64,000 bases of DNA from Prevotella sp. UBA2725 (lineage in GTDB: Bacteria; Bacteroidota; Bacteroidia; Bacteroidales; Bacteroidaceae). The translations under genes and the position numbers were made by a program. The stretch spans positions 1-64,000 of the forward strand of contig DEKJ01000057.1 of NCBI GenBank assembly GCA_002353825.1, written 5' to 3'. The notes beneath the pieces were generated by a model. The model made no database searches. It saw only the letters and a list, made by a program, of their open reading frames with translations, and was not told the origin of the DNA. Shown one piece after another: positions 61,807 to 64,000 of the stretch; position 1 is the first letter of the stretch; each line of letters opens with the position of its first letter.

Positions 61807-61960
61807 AGGCCTCTCCCCATCCCTCCCCGTAGGGAGGGAGCCCAGCCACCCAACTGCGTACCTCGTGCAATGTATTGCACAGCATCACCTTATGTCTCCC
61901 TCCCTACGGGGGAGGGATGGGGAAAGGCTTTAGGGAGAGGCTTTATTTTTCCCCTAAACA
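61806..61960. repeat. GC-rich inverted repeat (CTCCCC/GGGGAG type)
   Basis: CCTCTCCCCATCCCTCCCCGT and its inverse ending GGGGGAGGGATGGGGAAAGG flank ~70 bases, so the transcript could form a long hairpin. It fills the gap before the pyk promoter. Confidence 0.75.
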
Positions 61961-61984
61961 TTTGTGGGAACGGGAAAAATGCAT

Positions 61985-61992
61985 TATCTTTG
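61985..61992 (+). promoter_or_regulatory. Promoter -7 element of pyk
   Basis: TATCTTTG with TTTG near 61960-61964 as the -33 element; leader ~30 bases. Confidence 0.65.
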
Positions 61993-62022
61993 CCGTAAAT
62001 TTATTATATTTGGGATAGTTTC

Positions 62023-63438
62023 ATGAAACAGACAAAAATAGTATGTTCTATCAGCGACCGCCGTTGTGATACCGACTTCATCCGTGGCCTTTTCAATGCC
62101 GGAATGAATGTTGTCAGAATGAACACGGCGCATGCTACATCTGATGGAATACGCACGATCATCAAGAACACGCGTGCCGTCTCCCCACATATCGGTATCC
62201 TTATTGATACCAAGGGCCCCGAGGTGCGCACGACGGACGTCAAGGAGCCTATCGAATATAAGACGGGCGATGCAGTGAAGATCTTCGGCCGCCCCGAGAT
62301 GGATACGACGCACGACATCATCAACGTCTCGTACCCCGACTTTGCCAAGGACGTGAAGGTCGGCGACGATATTCTCTTCGACGACGGTGCCATCGACATG
62401 AAGGTGACAGGTGTCGAAGGCCCCGCTGTCTATGTCGAGGTGCAGAACGACGGTGTGCTCGGCGCCCACAAGAGTGTCAACGTGCCCGGTGAGCATATCG
62501 ACCTGCCGGCTCTGACGGAGAAGGACAAGCGCAATATCCTGCTTGCCATAGATGAGGATATCGACTTCATCGCCCATAGTTTCGTGCGCTCGGCCGACGA
62601 CGTGCATGAGGTGCAGAAGATTCTCGATGAGCACCACTCTGACATCAAGATCATCTCGAAGATTGAGAACCAGGAGGGTGTCGACAATATCGATGAGATC
62701 ATCAAGGCCAGCTACGGCATCATGGTAGCGCGCGGTGACCTCGGCATCGAGGTACCTGTGGAGAAGATTCCGGGCATCCAGCGTATGATCATCCGTAAGT
62801 GTGTGGAGCACCATAAGCCCGTGATCGTCGCCACGCAGATGCTGCATACGATGATCAACAACCCGCGTCCGACACGTGCTGAGGTGACGGATATCGCCAA
62901 CGCTATTTATAGCAACACCGACGCGCTGATGCTCAGTGGTGAGACGGCTTCGGGCAAATATCCCTTGGAGGCGGTACAGACCATGGCGCGTGTGGCTGAG
63001 CAGGCAGAGAGCGACCGCCAGCATTTCGACCCTATCTATAATATACCACTCAACGAACACTGCACGCAGCGTGAGTTCCTCTCGCATGCTGCCATCGAGT
63101 CGACACGTCTGTTGGGTGTCGAGGGTATCATCACGGCCTCGCGCTCGGGTTATACTGCCCGTTGTCTGGCCTCGTACCGTGGTCCGAAGCCTATCCTCGC
63201 CATCTGCTACAACGACAAGCTGCAGCGTTGGCTGAACCTCTCGTATGGTGTCATTGCCGTGCGTCAGAAGGAGGAGGCCTCGCACGATGCCATCTTCAAT
63301 GCTGCCATCCGCATGCTTCGTCAGAAAGGTTATGTGACGAACGACGACAAGATTGCATACCTCTCCGGCTCGCTCGACAAGCTTGAGGACGGCACCGCAT
63401 ACCTTGAAATCATCAAGGTAGGAGAGAGGATAGGATAA
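62023..63438 (+). CDS. pyk: Pyruvate kinase
   Basis: Final step of glycolysis, PEP plus ADP to pyruvate plus ATP. 471 residues, a little under the E. coli length. Motifs: MNVVRMNTAHAT near the N-terminus, LIDTKGPEVRT, the metal/substrate signature IISKIENQEGVDNIDEII, MVARGDLGIEVP, ATQMLHTMINNPRPTRAEVTDIANAI and a C-terminal allosteric domain (~350-471). The NTAHA variant replaces the more usual N-x-S-H-G. Own promoter. Confidence 0.96.
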   Translation: MKQTKIVCSISDRRCDTDFIRGLFNAGMNVVRMNTAHATSDGIRTIIKNTRAVSPHIGILIDTKGPEVRTTDVKEPIEYKTGDAVKIFGRPEMDTTHDIINVSYPDFAKDVKVGDDILFDDGAIDMKVTGVEGPAVYVEVQNDGVLGAHKSVNVPGEHIDLPALTEKDKRNILLAIDEDIDFIAHSFVRSADDVHEVQKILDEHHSDIKIISKIENQEGVDNIDEIIKASYGIMVARGDLGIEVPVEKIPGIQRMIIRKCVEHHKPVIVATQMLHTMINNPRPTRAEVTDIANAIYSNTDALMLSGETASGKYPLEAVQTMARVAEQAESDRQHFDPIYNIPLNEHCTQREFLSHAAIESTRLLGVEGIITASRSGYTARCLASYRGPKPILAICYNDKLQRWLNLSYGVIAVRQKEEASHDAIFNAAIRMLRQKGYVTNDDKIAYLSGSLDKLEDGTAYLEIIKVGERIG

Positions 63439-63439
63439 A

Positions 63440-63710
63440 AGGAGCCTACTGACGGCCCCACCACCTGACGGCCCCACCCCTACCCCTCCCCATCCAGGGG
63501 AGGGGGTAATTACAAGGATAAACGGGTATTTGCGGCATTCATGGTGTTGCCTCGAAGCACCGCAGGTTTTGTCGCATTGTCACACGTCGCACGTCGCAAT
63601 AAGGTGTTTTCAATATAGTATCCCCCTTGAAACATGTCTCTCCCTCCCCTGGATGGGAGAGGGATAAAGGGTAGGGCCAGCAGTTGGACTAAGGGTGGGG
63701 CCGTCAGGAC
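63440..63710. repeat. GC-rich inverted repeats between pyk and T9SS plug gene
   Basis: CCTCCCCATCCAGGGGAGGGGG (first 20 bases as shown class) and the inverse CCCTCCCCTGGATGGGAGAGGG enclose ~150 bases; an outer GACGGCCCCACC / GGTGGGGCCGTC pair encloses both. A GTCGCACGTCGCAATAAG module (~63587) matches one at 33.3 kb. Convergent placement suggests termination of both neighbours. Confidence 0.75.
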
Positions 63711-63711
63711 A

Positions 63712-64000
63712 TCATTGTTTCCCGTACCCCACCAACCTGTCCGTCCTTTCCCCTTGTCCCCGGAAATACACGAGGAGCTGGTAACTGTTCTCCGTCTGAT
63801 AGAAACTGCCATCGGAAGGCAGGGGAGAGAGCGTACCATCCTGGTGCATAAGAAGATATTGATAATTGTAATACCCTTGCTTTAAGGGTACGACGGCTTC
63901 ATAGAGGCCGTCGTTTTCGTTCCAGGTCATCTCGACGCGCTTGTCGAACCGGTCATTGGTCCAGGCGCCATTGAGATAGACCGTCCCGTTCTGACGCGGT
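63712..64000 (-). CDS. Type IX secretion plug protein (DUF5103), C-terminal part
   Basis: The frame is open to the window edge, so only the last ~96 residues are present. The visible sequence (TVYLNGAWTNDRFDKRVEMTW, then LKQGYYNYQYLLM and SFYQTENSYQLLVYFRG...TDRLVGY) is the characteristic end of DUF5103 proteins, identified as the plug subunit of the Bacteroidetes T9SS translocon in structural work on SprA. An internal ATG at 63930 is not the start. Third T9SS-related gene in the window, ~25 kb from porX/porW. Confidence 0.88.
   Translation of the reverse strand, partial: PRQNGTVYLNGAWTNDRFDKRVEMTWNENDGLYEAVVPLKQGYYNYQYLLMHQDGTLSPLPSDGSFYQTENSYQLLVYFRGQGERTDRLVGYGKQ

Noticed and set aside
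61984..63477. A 497-codon open frame on the minus strand
   Set aside because: It is antisense to pyruvate kinase, whose motifs are complete. The product shows no domain.

Overview
The window looks like a chromosomal segment from a Bacteroidales bacterium, most likely Prevotellaceae (Prevotella or a close relative). Three things point there. Nearly every transcription unit is preceded by the Bacteroidetes sigma-ABfr type -7 element TAnnTTTG, often with a TTG about 20 nt upstream. The gene content is typical: PorX, PorW/SprE, a DUF5103 type IX secretion (T9SS) plug protein, GH97, DUF4861, DUF3078 and a zinc metalloproteinase lipoprotein. Intergenic spaces carry many GC-rich dispersed inverted repeats of the kind common in Prevotella.

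Layout. 1-4.8 kb: tail of a glycan-degradation cluster (partial DUF4861 protein, an uncharacterised probable toroid enzyme, a GH97 glycosidase). 4.8-9.2 kb: housekeeping genes tdk, rsmI, a coiled-coil lipoprotein, tadA, yraN and birA, followed by a predicted minus-strand small RNA. 9.5-14.8 kb: the accessory part. It holds an orphan hypothetical gene ending in 22-bp tandem repeats, large inverted repeats, an AT-rich two-gene operon (lipoprotein plus Sec-exported WHH/HNH nuclease-like toxin) with a structured leader, and then two short units with matching promoter cassettes (a small membrane protein; a zinc-ribbon protein plus WYL regulator). 14.9-27.2 kb: pyrH, hisGDC, an MltF-like lytic transglycosylase, a hemerythrin-LuxR fusion, an exported phospholipase D-type protein, kdsA-kdsD and a large MscS channel. 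27.5-33.3 kb: a five-gene run (M3 peptidase, dCMP deaminase, S41 protease, 5-formyl-THF cyclo-ligase, DHH phosphoesterase). 33.4-41.2 kb: porX, porW/sprE, a small membrane protein, aroA and a metalloproteinase lipoprotein. 41.3-48.9 kb: tRNA-Pro(GGG), a 22-bp tandem array, patatin, aminopeptidase P, two tandem acyl-CoA synthetases and a DUF3078 protein. 49-64 kb: pyrG-yidC, an S9 peptidase/MFS/DPP4 cluster, a MaoC-like protein, rpsA, a small lipoprotein, pyk and the end of a T9SS plug gene.

The best candidate for something undescribed is the operon at 10.8-13.1 kb. A lipoprotein is translationally coupled (ATGA overlap) to a signal-peptide-bearing protein whose last ~35 residues match the WHH class of HNH/EndoVII toxins. 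It has no canonical delivery domain and no obvious soluble immunity gene, and it sits between repeat-rich, probably mobile DNA. Other points of interest are the predicted small RNA near 9.2-9.3 kb, the duplicated promoter cassette at 13.2/13.6 kb and the two unrelated 22-bp-period arrays. All assignments come from reading the sequence; no database search was run.
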